A stretch of 64,000 nt of DNA, taken from assembly GCA_024449915.1 (NCBI GenBank), contig JAMZAV010001987.1, positions 1 to 64,000 on the forward strand, given 5' to 3'. Of this stretch, positions 11,444-25,996 are shown piece after piece; within the stretch, counting starts at the first letter, position 1; the number at the start of each line of letters is the position of its first letter. The stretch comes from Sweltsa coloradensis (Eukaryota > Arthropoda > Insecta > Plecoptera > Chloroperlidae). The notes under the pieces are model-generated. The model was not told the DNA's origin, searched no databases, and saw nothing but the letters and a program-made list of their open reading frames with translations. The position numbers and the translations under genes are program-made.

Positions 11444-14400
11444 ATAAAATAGAATAAATTTGTTAGGGTGTTGTTTGATGAATTTGGGCAAAAAAAAATT
11501 CAACGGAAAAACAGGGCGAGTTCTAATAGACTGGCCTGACGTATCTACTGTAAGTTAGTCTGATAAAGACAGTGACAGTTCCCGGTTTGGTTCGATAAAG
11601 AGTAAGAAATCCGTAACCCAAAATTCCCGCTTAAAGTTTAAATTAAAACCGTCCGTAAAACTAAATCCGTCAATTCTGTCCGATTTGACAATGAAGTTGG
11701 TTATTTGACAATGAGAGGAATGCTCCCTTGTTAATAATTTTGTAGAATATTATGATTTTTGAAACGGACCCCAAAATTACACAAATTTGTTAAGGGTAAG
11801 CCTTTGTGAATGTTTTGGCGAAAAATTCAACGGCACACAGGGCGAGTATAACACTTGCACACGTGTACTCTATAGTTAGTCGTGATGATGACAGTGAGAG
11901 TTCCCGTTTAATTCACTAATATAAGTAAGAATCCGTACCCAAAATGTTCCGCCTTAAAGTAAAATAAACTTCGTAAATCGTCAATTTCGTCCGACTGACA
12001 GTAAATGGTTATTTGATAATGGGAGACGCTATGTTAATAATTTTAAAGAATTTATTGATTTTGAGACGGACCCAAATTAACAAATTGATAAGGGGTTAGC
12101 CTTGTGAATTTTGGCGAAAAATTCAACTGCACAACAGGGCGATTCCTACTACTGCACACGTGTTCACTCTATAGTTAGTTTTGATGATTGAAAGGGACAG
12201 TCCCGGTTTGGTTCCTAAATAAGTAAGAAATCTGTACCCAAAGCTCCCGCTGAAAGTAAAAATTAAACTTCCGTAAATCGTCAATTTCTGTCTGATTGAC
12301 AGTAAATTGGGTTATTTGACAATGGGAGAACTCTATACTGTAATAATTTTAAAAGAATTATATTGATTTTGAGGGACGTGACCCAAAATAAAAATTTGTT
12401 AAAGGTTAGCCCCTCCTTTTTTTGAATATTTGGCAAAAAATTCAACTGCAAAACAGGGCGATTCTACTACTGCTAACGTTTCTAATGTAATAGTTAGGTC
12501 GTGATAATGACGTGACAGTTCCCGGTTTGGTTCATAAATAATGTAAGAAATTCCGTACCCAAAGATCCCGCTCAAAGTAAAAACACTCCGGAAATCTGTC
12601 AATTCGTCGATTTGCACAATGAATGTTATTTGACAATGAGGAGAACTCCCTTGTAATACATTTGTAGAATATATGATTTTGAGACGGACCCAAATTAACA
12701 AATTGGTAAGGGGTTAGCCTTGTGAATTTTATTGGCGAAAAAAATCAACTGCACAACAGGCGTTCCATACTGCACACGTGTGCTCTATAGTTTGTCGTGA
12801 TGATTGACAGGGACAGTTCCCGGTTTGGGTCACAAATAAGTAAGAAAATCCGTACCCAAAGATCACGCTCAAAAGTTAAATAAACTTTCATAAATCTGTC
12901 AATTTTCTGTCCGATTGACAATGCATTGGTTATTTGACAATAAGAGAACTCCCGTTGTAATAATTTTGTAGAATATATTGATTTGAGACGCGACCCAAAA
13001 TTAACAAATTGTTAAGGGGTTAGCCTTGTGAATTTTTTTTGGCGAAAAAAATTCAACGCACAACAGGGCGATTCTACTACTGCACACGTGTATAACTCTA
13101 TATTTAGTCGTGTTAGATTGAACAGTGACAGGTTCCGGTTTGGTTCATAAATAAGTAGAAATCGTACCAAGATTCCAGCTTAATAAATTAAAACCTTCCC
13201 TGTCAAATCTGTCAATTTCTGTCTGATTTGACAGTAAGATCGGTTTATTTGACAATGGGGGCGAAACTTATTGTTAATAATTTTAAAGAATAATATTGAT
13301 TTCGAGACGGACCAAAATAACATAATTTTGGTCAAACGGGATGCCTTGTGAATTTTGGCTAAAATTAAAACTGCAACAACAGGGCGATTCTACCACTGCA
13401 CGCGTGTACTCTATAGTAGTCGTGATGATTGACAGTTGAGAGTTTCCCGGTTTCGGTTCATAAATAAGTAAGAAATCCGTACCCAAAGATACGCTTAAAG
13501 TAAAATAAAATCTGTAAATCTGTCAATTCTTGTCCGATTGACAATGACTTGGTTTATTCGACAATGGAGAACTCTATGTAATAATTTTAAAGAATTTATT
13601 GATTGAGACGGACCAAAATTAACAAATTGATAAGAGGGTTAGCTTTGTGAATTTTTTGGCGCTAAAATTTCAACTGCACAACAGGGCGATTCTACAACTG
13701 CCCACGTGTACTCTATAGTTAGTTGTGATGATTGGACGTGGACAGTTCCCGGTTTGGTCATAAATAAGTAATAATCCGTACCAAAGATCCCGCTTTAAAG
13801 TAAAATAACACGTGCCGTAAATCTGTCAATTTGTCTGATTCTGACAGTAAAATTGGTTATTTGAACAATGGGAGACTCTTATTGTAATACTTTAAATAAT
13901 ATATTGATTTTGAGAAGGACCCGAAATTACACAAATTTGTTAAGGGGTAGCCTTTGTGAATCATTTGGCACAAAAAAATTTCCAACTGCACAACAGGGCG
14001 ATTCCAATGCCTACGTAACTGTATAGTTAGTCGTGATAATTTGTCCCCCCCCCCCCCCCCCCCCCCCAGTGACAGTCCCGGTTGGGGTCATAATAAGTAA
14101 GAAATCTGTACCCAAAGATCCCGCTCAAAGTTAAAATAAACTTCCGTAAATCTGTCAATTCCGTCAGATTGGACAATGAGAGAAAACTCCTTGTAATACT
14201 TTGTAGAATATATTGATTTTGAGGGAACGGATCCAAAATTAACAAATTTGTGAAGGGGTTAGTCTTTGGAATCTTTTATTGGCGAAAAATTCAACTGCAC
14301 AACTAGGGCGATTCTACTAACTGCACACGTGTAATCATAGTAGTCGTGATGATTGACAGTGACAGTTCGGAAAAAAGTTTGGTTCATAAATAAGTTAAGA

Positions 14401-17326
14401 AATACGTACCAAAAGATCCGCTCAAAGTTAAATAAACTTCGTAAATCGTCAATTTCTGTCCGATTTTGACAATGAATGGTTATTTGAAAATGGGGAAAAC
14501 TCTATGTGTAAATAATTTGAAAGAATTATATGATTTGAGACGGACCAAAATTAAACAAAATTGTTTTAAGGGGTTAGCCTTGTGAATTTTTTGGGGAAAA
14601 AATTTCAAATGCACAACAGGGCGATTCTACTATGCCACGTTCATACTCTACAGTTAGTTGTGATGATTGACAGTGACAGTTCCGATTGGTCATAAATAAG
14701 TAAGAAATCTGTACCCCAAATTATCCCATATTCATATTTTAAATAAACTTCCGTAAAATCTGTCAATTTCTGTCGATTGCCAAGGAATTGTTATTTGACA
14801 ATGGGAGAACTCTATTGGTACTAATTTAAAAGAATTTATTGATTTATGTAGGGACGAGACCCAAATTTACAATCTGATAAGGGGTTAGCCTGTGTGAATT
14901 TTTAGGACCAAAAAATTAAACTGCACAAACAGGGCGATTTCTACTATACTGCCCAGTCTACGCTATAGTAAGTCGTGGATGATACAGTGACAGTTTCCCG
15001 GTTTGGTTCCATAAATGAGTAAGAAATCGTACCCAAAAAGACTCCGCTAAAAACTAATAAACCTCGTAAATCGTCAATTTCGTCCGATTTTGACAATGAA
15101 TTGGTTCATTGACTAATTAGGGAAACTCCCCTTGTATAATTTTTGTAGAAATATTGATTTTGAGACGGAAAAAATAGGCAAAATTTGTTAAGGTGTTTGT
15201 TTGTGAATTTTTGCAAAATTCAACTGCAAAACAGGGCGTATTCACTTATGCCTTAGTCTACTGTATAGTTAGTCGTGGATAATTGCACAGTGACAGTTCC
15301 GGTTTGGTTCATAAATAAGTAAGAAATCCGTACCCAAATATCCTCTCAAATTAAATAAACTTCCGTAGAATCTGTCAATTTCGTCGATTTGACAATGAAT
15401 TGGGTTATTTGACCAATGGGAGAACTCTATTGTTAATAATTTAAAGAATTATTGATTTGGAGACGCGAATCAAAATTAACAAATTTATAAAGGGGTGTAG
15501 ACTTGTGCATTTTTCGGCTAAAAAATTCAACGCCACAACAAGCGATTCTACTTCTGCCCGCGTCTACTCTATAGTTAGTAGTAATGATGACAGTGACAGT
15601 TCCCGGATTGGTGCATAAATGAGTAAGAAATCCGTACCAAAGATCCGCTAAAGTTAAATAAACTCCGTAAAAATCTGTACAATTTCTGTTCCGATTTGAC
15701 AATGAATTGGTTATTTTGACAATGGAAGAGAACGTCTTTTGTTAATAATTTTGTAGAAGAATATATTGGATTTGAAAGGACCCAAATTAACAAATTTGTT
15801 AAGTGGGTGCCTTTGTCGAATTTTTTGGCGAAAAAATTCAATGACAACAGGGCGATCTACCACTGCACACGTGTAATCTATAGTTAGTCTGATGATTGAC
15901 AGTGAAGTCCCGGGTTGGTTCATAAATAAGTAAGAAATCCGTACCCAAGAAGATACCGGTTAAAGTAAAATAAACTTCTGTAAATCTGTCAATTTCTGTC
16001 GATGTGACAATGAATTGGTATTTGACAATGGAGAACTCTATTGTAATACATTTTAAAGATTTATTTGATTTTGAGGGACGGACCAAAATTAACAAATTTG
16101 ATAAGGGGTACCTTTGTGAATTTTCGGCGATATAAATTCAACTGCCAACAGGGCGATTCTACTACGCACACGTGTACTCTATAGTAAGTCGTGATGATTG
16201 ACAGTGACAGTTCGGAGTTGGTTCATAAAATAAGTAAAGAAATCCGTACAAAAGATCCCGCTCAAAGTTAAATAAACTTCCGTAAATCTGTTAAATTTCG
16301 TCCGATTTGACAGTTATATTGGTTATTTGACAATGGGAGAAACTCTATTGTTAATAATTTTAAAGAATTATTGATTTTGAGACGGACCCAAAATTAAACA
16401 AAGTGTTAAGGGTGCCTTTGTGAATTTTTTGGGCGAAAATTCAATGCACAACAAGGCTATTCTACACTCGCACAGTGTAACTCTATGTTAGGTCGTGATG
16501 ATTTCGACAGGGAGAGGTTCCCGGTTTGGTTCAAAATAAGTATAAGAATTCCGTACTCAAAGATACCGTTAAAAGTAAAAATAAATTCTGTAAATCCTAG
16601 TCAATTTCTGTCCAATTTGACAAGAATGTGGTTATTTGACAATGGGGAACTCTATTGTTAATTAATTTCAAAAGAATTTATTGATTGAGACGGACCTAAG
16701 TAATTAACAAATTTGATAACGGGTTAGCCTCTGGGAATTTTGGCGAAAAATTCAACTGCACAAACAGGGCGATTCTCACTTACTGCCCACGTCGTAACTC
16801 ATATAGTTAGTTGTGATGATATGACATGACAGTTCGCGGTTTGGTTCATAAATAAGTAAGAAATCCGTACCCAAATATCCCTCCAAATTGAAAATAAAAT
16901 TCCGGTAAATCTGTCAATTTCTGTCCGATTTGCACAAGAATTGGTTATTTGACAATGGGAGAACTCTATTGTTAATTTAATTTAAAAGAATTATTGATTT
17001 TGAGACGGACCCCAAATTAAACAAATTTGATACAGGGGGCGTTAGCCTTTGTGAATTTTTTGGCAAAAAATTCAACGGCACAACAGGGCGATATACTACT
17101 CCCACGTCACTCTATAGTAGTCGTGATGATTGGACAGTGACAGGTTCCCGGTTTTGGTGCACATCAATGAGTAGAAATCCGTAACCAAAGATCCCGCTTA
17201 AAGTTTAAAATAAACGTTCCGTAAATCTGTTCCCCAATTTCTGTCCGATTTGACAATGAATTGTATTTGCCAATTAGGGAAACTCCCTGTTTATAATTTT
17301 GTAGAATATATTGATTTGAGACGGAC
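11444..17326 (+). repeat. HOR unit of about 19 monomers
   Basis: The unit spans 5883 bp. It contains the second A-type monomer (A2, near 15170), followed by the AAATATCCTCTC variant instead of AAATTCCCGCTT. Two GGAG-type monomers lie at about 14370 and 16210. It parallels the 21-mers at 25997 and 32493 but lacks both catc-type monomers (CATCTGTCC), which accounts for the two-monomer length difference. A 23-base C run interrupts it at 14045. Confidence 0.8.
14045..14067. other. C23 run inside a monomer
   Basis: The run splits GATAATTGACAGTGACAG, which is continuous in other copies. No other copy has C here, so a local artefact is likely. Confidence 0.85.
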
Positions 17327-20300
17327 ATAAAATAGAATAAATTTGTTAAGGGTGTTTGTTGGGAATTTTTGGAAAAAAATTCAAATGCACAACAGGGCGA
17401 TATACAATACTGCCGAGTCTACTGTATAGTTAGTCGTGATTAATTGACAGTGACAGTTCCCGGTTTGGTTCAAAAGAGTAAGAAATCCGTACCCAAAATT
17501 CCCGCTTAAAGTTAAATAACCCTCCGTACATCTGTCAATGTCTGTCCGATGTGACAAATGATTGGTTATTGACAATGAGAGAACTCCCTTGTTAATAATT
17601 TTGTAGAATATATTGATTTTGAAACGGACCCAAAATTAACAAATTTGTTTAAGGTGGTTAAGCGTTTGTGAATTTTTTGGCGAAAAATTCAACTGCACAC
17701 AGGGCCCCCGTGATTCTAACACTGCACACGTGTACTCTCTAGTTAGTCGTGATGATTGACAGTGCGAGTCCCGGTTTAATTCCTAAATATAAGTAAGAAG
17801 GAAATCCGTACCAAAGATCCCGCTTAAAGTAAAATAAACTTCCGTTAAATCTGTCAATTTCTGTCCGATTTGACAGTAAATTGGGTTATTTGATAATGGG
17901 AGAACTCTATTGTTAATAATTTTAAACAATTTATTGATTTGCGACGGACCCAAAAAATTAACAAATTTGATAAGGGGTTAGCCTTGGAATTTTTTGGCGA
18001 AAATTCACTGCACAACAGGGCGATTCTATAATGCCCACGTGTTACTCTATAGTTAGTTGATGATTGACGTGACAGTTCCCGGTTTGGTTCATAAATAATA
18101 AGAAAAATCTAGGTACCAAAGGATCCCGGCTTAAAGTAAAATTAAACTTCCGTTAAATATGTCAATTTCGTCTGATTTGACAGTAAATTGGTTATTGACA
18201 ATGGGAGAAACTATATTGTTAAATAAATTTAAATTTATATGATTTTTGAGACGGGACCCAAAATTAACAAATTGTTAAAGGGTTAGCCTTTGTGAATATT
18301 TTGGCCAAAAAAATTTCAAATGCACAACAGGGCGATTTCTAACTACTGCTACGTCTAATGTATAGTTAGTCGTGATACTGACAGTGACAGTTCCCGGTTT
18401 GTTCATAAATACGTAAGAAAGCCGTACCCAAAGATCCGCTCAAAGTTAAATAACTTCCGTAAATCTGGTCAATTTCTGTCCGATTTGACAATGAATTGGT
18501 TATTTGACAATGAGGGAGAAACTCCTTGTTAATAATTTGTTATAATATATTGATTTTGAGGACGACCCAAAATTAACAAATTTGATTAAGGGGTTAGCCT
18601 TTGTGAATTTTTTGGCGAAAAAATTCAACTGCACAACAGGGCGATTTACTACTGACACACGTGAATTCTTAGTTTGTCGTGTGATGATTGACAGTGACAG
18701 TTCACCGGTTTGGTTCATAAATACAAGTAAGAAATCCGTACCCAAAGATCACGCTCAAAGTTAACTAAAATTCCATAAAATTCTGTCAATTTCTGTCCGA
18801 TTTGACAATGAATTGGTTATTTGACAATAAGAGAACTTCCTTGTAATAATTTTTGTAGAATAATTGATTTTGAGACGACCAAAATAACAATTTGTTAAGG
18901 GGTTAGCCCTTTGTGAATTTTTTGGCGAAAAATTCAATGCCACAAACAGGGCGATTCTACTACTGCCACAGTGTACTCTATAGTTAGTCGTGATGATTGA
19001 CAGTGACAGTTCCCGGTTTGGTTCATAAATAAAGTAAGAAATCCGTACCAAAGTCCGCTTATAAAATAAAATAAACTTCCGTAAATTGTCAATTTCTGTC
19101 GATTTGAACAATGAATTGGTTATTTGACAATGAGAGAACCTTTGTTAATAATTTTGTAGGAATATATTGATTTTGAAAACGGGACCCAAAATTAACAATT
19201 TGTTACGGGTGCCCTTTGTGAATTTTTGTGCGAAAAATTCAACTGACAACGGGCGATTCTACCACTGCACACGTGTACTCTATAGTTAGTCGTTGATGAT
19301 TGACAGTGAGAGTTCCCGGTTTGTCAAAATAAGTAAGAAATCCGTACCCAAGATACGCTTAAAGTAAAATAAACTTCTGTAATCTTGTCAATTTTGTCCG
19401 ATTTGGAAAATGAATTGGTTATTTGACAATGGGAGAACTCTAGTTAATAATTTTAAAGAATTTATTGATTGAGAAGGACCAAATTAACAAATTTGATAAG
19501 GGGTTAGCCTTTGTGAATTTTTCGGCGATAACTTCAATCTGCCACAACAGGGCGATTCTATACGGCACAGTGTACTCTATAGTAGTCGTGATGATTGACA
19601 GTGACAGTTCGGAGTGTGGTTCATAAATAAGTAAGAAATCAGCTACCCAAAAGATCCCAATCAAAGTTAAATAAACTTCCGTAAATCTGTCAAATTTCTG
19701 TCTCTTTCGATTTTGTTGGACACGAGTGAAGTGATTTTTGACAATGAGGGAGAACTCCCTTGTTAATAATTTGGTTAGGAATATATTGATTTTGAGACGG
19801 ACATTAAAATGATAAAAAATTTGTGAATTGGTGGTTAGCCTTTGTGATATTTTTTTGGCGAAAAATTCAACTGTGTTAATTTATACATCAGTGTTGTTTG
19901 TGTATTTCTACATCGTCCACGTCTACTCTATAGTAAGTCGTGATGATTGACAGTGACAGTCCCGGTTTGGTTCATAAATGAGTAAGATAACCGTACCCAA
20001 AGACCCGCTCAAGTAAATAAACTCCGTAAATCTGTTTAAATTTCTGTCCCGATTTGACAGTATATTGGTTATTTGCAATGGGAGAACTTATTGTTAAAAT
20101 TTAAGAATATATGATTTTGAGACGGACCCCAAAACTAACAAATTTGTTAAGGGTGCCTTTGTGAATTTTTTGGCGAAAAATCAACTGCACAACAAGGCAG
20201 GTCTACCACTGCACAAGTGTACTCTCTATAGTTAGTCGTGATGATTGACAGGGAAGAGTTCCCGGTTTGGTCATAAATAAGTAAGAAATCCGTACTCAAA

Positions 20301-21058
20301 AGATAACCGTTTAAAAGTAAAATAAAAATTTCTGTAAAATCTAGTCAATTTCTGTCCAATCCTGACAATGAATTGGTTATTTGACAATGGGAGAACTCTA
20401 TTGTTAATAATTTCAAAGAATTAGTGATTTTGAGACGGCACCTTAAAAATTAACCAAATTGAAAGGTTAGCCTCTTGTGAATTTTTTGGCGAAAAATTCA
20501 ACTGCACAACAGAGGCGATTCTACTACGGCCCAGTGTACTCTATAGTTAGTTGTGATGATTGATCAGTGACAGTTCCCGGTTTGGTCTCATAAATAAGTA
20601 AGCAATCCGCACCCAAAATATTCCCTCTCAAATTTTTTCAAAAAAATCCGTTTAAATCTGTCAATTTCTGTCCGATTTGACAATGAATTGGTTATTTTGA
20701 CAATGGAGACTCTATTGTTAATAATTTAAACGAAATTTATGATTTTGAGACGGACCAAATTAAACAAATTTGATAAGGGGTAGCTTTGTGAATTTTTTGG
20801 CAAAAAAGTCAACTGCACAAAGGGCGATTCTACACTGCCCACGTCTACTTCTATAGTAAGTCGTGATGATGACAGTGGACAGTTCCCGGTTGGTTCATAA
20901 TGAGTAAGAAATCCCGTACCCAAAGATCCCGCTTAAAGTTAAATAAACTTCGTAAATCTGTCAATTCTGTCCGATTTGACAAATGTGATATTGGTTATTT
21001 GACAATTAGGGACTTCCTGTTTATAATTTTGTAAGAATATATTGATTTTGAGACGGAC
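17327..21058 (+). repeat. HOR unit of about 12 monomers
   Basis: The unit spans 3732 bp and is the short version. A1 is followed by about six of the usual opening monomers, then directly by the closing series: TTCGGAG near 19610, the catc type with a ~20-bp insertion near 19880-19905, and the CCTTAAAAATTAACC equivalent of the CCTAAAATTAAC monomer near 20440. It looks like a longer unit with its middle removed, as unequal crossing-over would produce. Confidence 0.78.
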
Positions 21059-24000
21059 ATTAAAATAGAATCAATTGTTAAGGGTGTTTGTTTGCGAATT
21101 TTTTGGGCAAAAAATTCAAATGCGCAACAGGTGCGGCGATTCTACTACTGCTACGTCTTACTGTATAGTTAGTCGTGATTAATTGACAGTTGGACAGTTC
21201 ACGGTTTGGTTCATAAATGAGAAGAAATCCGTACCCAAAATTCCACGCTTAAAGTTAAATAAAACCTCCGTAATCTGTCAATTTCTGTCCGATTGACAAT
21301 GAATTGGTTATTTGGACAATGAGAGAACTCCCTTGTTGAAATAATTTTGTAGAATATATTGATTTTGAAACAGAACCCAATAATTAAACAAATTTGTTAA
21401 GGGGTAAGCCTTAGTGAAATTTTTGGCGAAAAATTCAACTGCACAACAAGGGGCGATTCTACCACTGCACACGTGTACTCTATAGTTAGTCGGATGATTG
21501 ACAGTGAAAGTTCCCGGTTTAATCATAAATAAGTAAGAAATCCGTACCCCAAAGATCCCGCTTAAAGTAAAATAAACTTCCGTAAAATCTGTCAATTGCT
21601 GTCCGATTTGACAGTAAATGGTTATTGATAATGGGAGAACTCTATTGTTAATAATTTTAAAGAATTTATTGAATTTGGAGACGGGGGACCCAAAATAACA
21701 AATTTGATAAGGGGTTAGCCTTTGTGAATTTTTTGGCGAAAAATTTCAACTGCAACAACAGGGCGATTCTACTACTGCCCACGTGTACTCTATAGTAGTG
21801 TGATGAGTGACAGTGACAGGTTTTTTTCGGTTTGGTTAGTAAATAAGTAAGAAAGCTTGTACCCAAAGAATCCCGTCGTAAAGTAAATAAACTTCCGTAA
21901 ATCTGTCAAAATTCTGTCTGATTTGACAGTAAACTGGTTATTTGACAATGGAGACTCTATTGTTAATAATTTTAAATAATATATTGATTTTGAGACGGAC
22001 CCAAAATTAACAAAAAATTTGTTAAAGGGGTTAGCACTTTGTGAATATTTTGGCAAAAAATTCAAATGCACAACAGGGCGTTGTCTACTACTGCCCTTAC
22101 GTCTACGTTAGTTAGTCGTGATAATTGGACAGTGACAGTTCCGGTTTGGTTCATAAATAAGTAAGAAATCGTACCCAAAGATCCCGACTCAAAGTTAATA
22201 AACTTCGTACATCTGTCAAATTTCTGTCCGATTTGACAATGAATGGTTATGACAATGAGGAGGGAACTCCCTGTAATAATTTGTAGAATATATATTGATT
22301 TAGGACGGACCCAAAAATTAACAAATTTGTAAGGGGTAGGCCTTTGTGAATTTTTTGGCGAAAAAATTAAACTGCACAACAGGGGCGCATTCTACTACTG
22401 CACACGTGTACTCTATAGTTTGTCGTGATGATTGACAGTGACATTCCCGGTTTGGTTTCATTAAATAAGTAAGAAATCGTCACCAAAGATCCACGCTCCA
22501 AAGTTACATAAACTTCAATAAATCTGTCAAATTTCTGTCCGATTTGACAATGAATTGGTTATTGACAATAAGAGAACTCCTTGTAATATTTTGGAGAATA
22601 TATGATTTTGAGACGACCCAAAATTAACCAATTTTGTTAAGGGTTAGCCTTTGTGAATTTTTTGGCGAAAAATTTAACTGCAACAACAGGGCGATTCTAC
22701 TACTGCCACACGTGGACTCTATAGTAGTCGCGATGATTGACAGTGACAGTTCCCGGTTTGGTTCATAAATAAGCTAAGAAATCCGTACCAAGATCCCGCT
22801 TAAAATAAAATAACTTCCGTACTATCTGACAATTTCTGTCTGATTTGACAGTAAATTTGGTTATTTGACAATAGGAGAACTCATTGTTAATAATTTTAAA
22901 GAATATATTGATTTTGAGACGGACCCAAAATTAAACAAATTTGTTAAGGGAGGCCTTCGTGAATTTTTGCTAAAAAATTAAAATGCAAAACAGGGCGATC
23001 TTACCAATGCACCGCGTGTACTTATAGTTAGTCGTGATGATTGACAGTGAGAGTTCCCGGTTTGGTTCATAAATAAGCTAAGAAATCCGTACCAAAGATA
23101 CCGCCTTTAAAAGTAAAAATAAACTCTGTAAATCTGTTCAATTTCTGTCCGATTTGAAAATGATTGGTTATTTGACAAATGGGAGAGGAACTCTATTGTT
23201 AATAATTTTAAAGAATTTATTGATTTTGAGGACGGGACCAAAAATAACAAATTTGAGAGGGGTTAGCCTTTGTGAATTTTTTGGCGAAAAATCATCTGCA
23301 CAACATGGCGATTCTTACTACGGCACACGTGTACTCTATAGTAGTCGTGATGATTGACAGTGACAGTTCCCGGTTGGTTCAAAATAAGTAAGAAATCCGT
23401 ACCCAAAGATCCGCTAAGTAAACATAAACTTCGTTAAATCTGTCAATTTCTGTCTGAGTTGACAGGAAATAGTTATTTGACATATGGGGAGGAACTCTAG
23501 GGTTAATAATTTTAAAGAATGATATTGATTTTGAGACGACCAAAATTAACAATTTGGTAAAGGGACCTTTGTGGAAATTTTTGGGGAAAAATTCAACTGC
23601 ACAACAGGGCGATTCTACTACTGCCCACGTGTACTCTATAGTTAGTTGTGATGATTGACAGTGACAGTTCCGGTTTTGGTTCATAAATAAGTAAGAAATC
23701 CGTACCAAATATTCCTCTCAAATTTAAATAAACTTCCGTAAATCTGTCAATTTCTGTCCGATTTGACAATGAATTGGTTATTTGACATAGAAGAACTCTA
23801 TTGTTATAATGTAAAGAATTATGATTTTGAGGACGGACTCAAAATTAACAAATTTGATAAGGGGTAGCCTTTGTGTATTTTTCGGCAAAAAATTCAACTG
23901 CACAACAAGGCGATTCTACTTCTTGCCCGGCGTCCTACTCTATAGTTAGTCGTGATGATGACAGTGACAGTTCGGTTTGGTTCATAAATGAGTAAGAAAT

Positions 24001-25996
24001 CCGTGACCCAAGATCCGCTCTTAAGTTTAAATAAACTTCGTAAATCTGCACATTTCTGTCCAGATTTGACAACTGAATTGGTTATTTGACCAATGAGAGA
24101 ACCTCTTTTGTTAATAATTTTGTAGAATATATTGATTTTGAAAACGGACCCCAAAATAACAAATTGTTAAGGGGTGCCTTTGTGAATTTTGTGCGAAAAA
24201 TTCAACTGACAACAGGGCGATCTCTACGCACTGCACACGTGTACTCTATAGTTAGTCGTGATGATGGACGTGAGAGGTCACCGGTTTGTATCATAAAATA
24301 AGTAAGAATCCTTAACCCAAAAGATACCGCTTAAAGTAAATTAAACTTCTGTAAATCCTGTCAATCTGGTACGATTTGACAATGAATTGGTTATTTTGAC
24401 AAGGGAGAATCTTATTGTTAATAATTTAAGAATTATGATTTGAGACGGACCCCAAAATTAACAAATTTGATAAGGGGTTAGCCTTTGTGAATTTTTCGGC
24501 GATTAAATTCAAACTGCACAACAGGGCGATTTCTACTACTGCACATGTGTACTCTATAGTTAGTCGTGATGATTGGGACAGTGACAGTTCGGAGTTTGTC
24601 ATAAATAAGTAAGGAAATCCGTACCCAACAGATCCCCGCTCAAAGTTAAAATAAACTTCCGTAAATCTGGTCAATTCTGTCCGATTGACAATGAATAAGT
24701 TATTTGACAATGAGAGGAAACTCCCTTGTTAAAAATTTTGTAAGAATATAATGATTTGGAGACGGACATAAAATTAAAAAAAATTTGGTAAAGGGTTAGC
24801 TTTGTGAATTTTGGCGGAAAAATTCAACTGCACAGCAGGGTGTTCTACATCTGTCCACGTATACTCTATAGTAAGTCTTGATGATTGACGAGTGACAGTT
24901 CCGGTTTGGTTCATAAAGAGTAAGAGACCGTACCCAAAGTCCCGCTCAAAGTAAATAAACCTTCCTTAAATCTGTTAAAGTTCTGTCCGATTGACAGTTA
25001 TATTGGTTATTGACAATGGGAGAAACTCTATTGTTAATAATTTAAATAATTATATTGATTTGAGACGGACCCAAAATTAACAAAATGTGTTAAGGGTAGC
25101 CGTTGTGAATTTTGGCGAAAAATTCAAACTGCACAACAGGCGATTCTACCCCACTGCAACGTCGTACTCTATAGTTAGTCGTGATGATGACAGGAGAGTT
25201 CCCGGTGTGCGTTCATAAATAAGTAAGAACTCCGTTACTCAAGATACGTTAAAAGTAAAATAAACTTCTGTAAATCTGTCAATTTCTGTCCAATTTGACA
25301 ATGAATTGGTATTTGAACAAGGGAGAACTCTATTGTAAAAAATTAATTTCAAAGAATTTATTGATTTTGAGGAAGGACCTAAAATTAACAAAATTTGATA
25401 AGGGTTAGCTATGTGAATTTTTTGGCGAAAAAATTCAACTGCACAACAGGGCGATTATACTATGCCCACGTGTTACCCCTATAGTTAGTTGTGATGGATT
25501 TACAGTGGACAGTTCCCGTTTGGTCATAAATACGTAAGAAACACGTACCCAAATATCTCTCAAATTTAAAAAAAAAAAAATCCCGAAATCTGTCAATTCT
25601 GTACATTTGACAATGAATTGGTTATTGGGACAATGGAGAAAACTCTATTGTTAATAATTTAAAAGAGGTTATAATTGATTTTGAGCGACCCAAATTAACA
25701 ATTTTGATAAGGGGTTAGCCTTTGTGATTTTTTGGCAAAAAAATTCAACTGCACAACAGGGCGATTCTACTACGCCCACGTCTACTCTATAGTAAGTCGT
25801 TGATGATTGACAGTGACAGTCCCGGTTTGGTTCATTAATGAGTAAGAAATCGTACCCAAGATCCCGCCCGTAAAGTTAAATTAAACTTCCTAGTAATCTA
25901 GTCAATTTCTGTCCGATATTGACAATGAATTGGTTATTGAAAATTAGGGAACTCCCTTGTTTTATAATTTGTAGCATATATGATTTTGAGACGGAC
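21059..25996 (+). repeat. HOR unit of about 16 monomers (same order as 6444 unit)
   Basis: The unit spans 4938 bp. Opening, middle and closing monomers occur in the same order as in 6444-11443, including CATCTGCAC (about 23296), the GGGACC/TTTGGGGAAAA copy (about 23570), TCGGCGATTAAATT/TTCGGAG (about 24500-24595), the catc type (about 24845) and CCTAAAATTAAC (about 25378). Single-base errors differ between the two units, so the match is not a simple sequence copy error. Confidence 0.8.
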
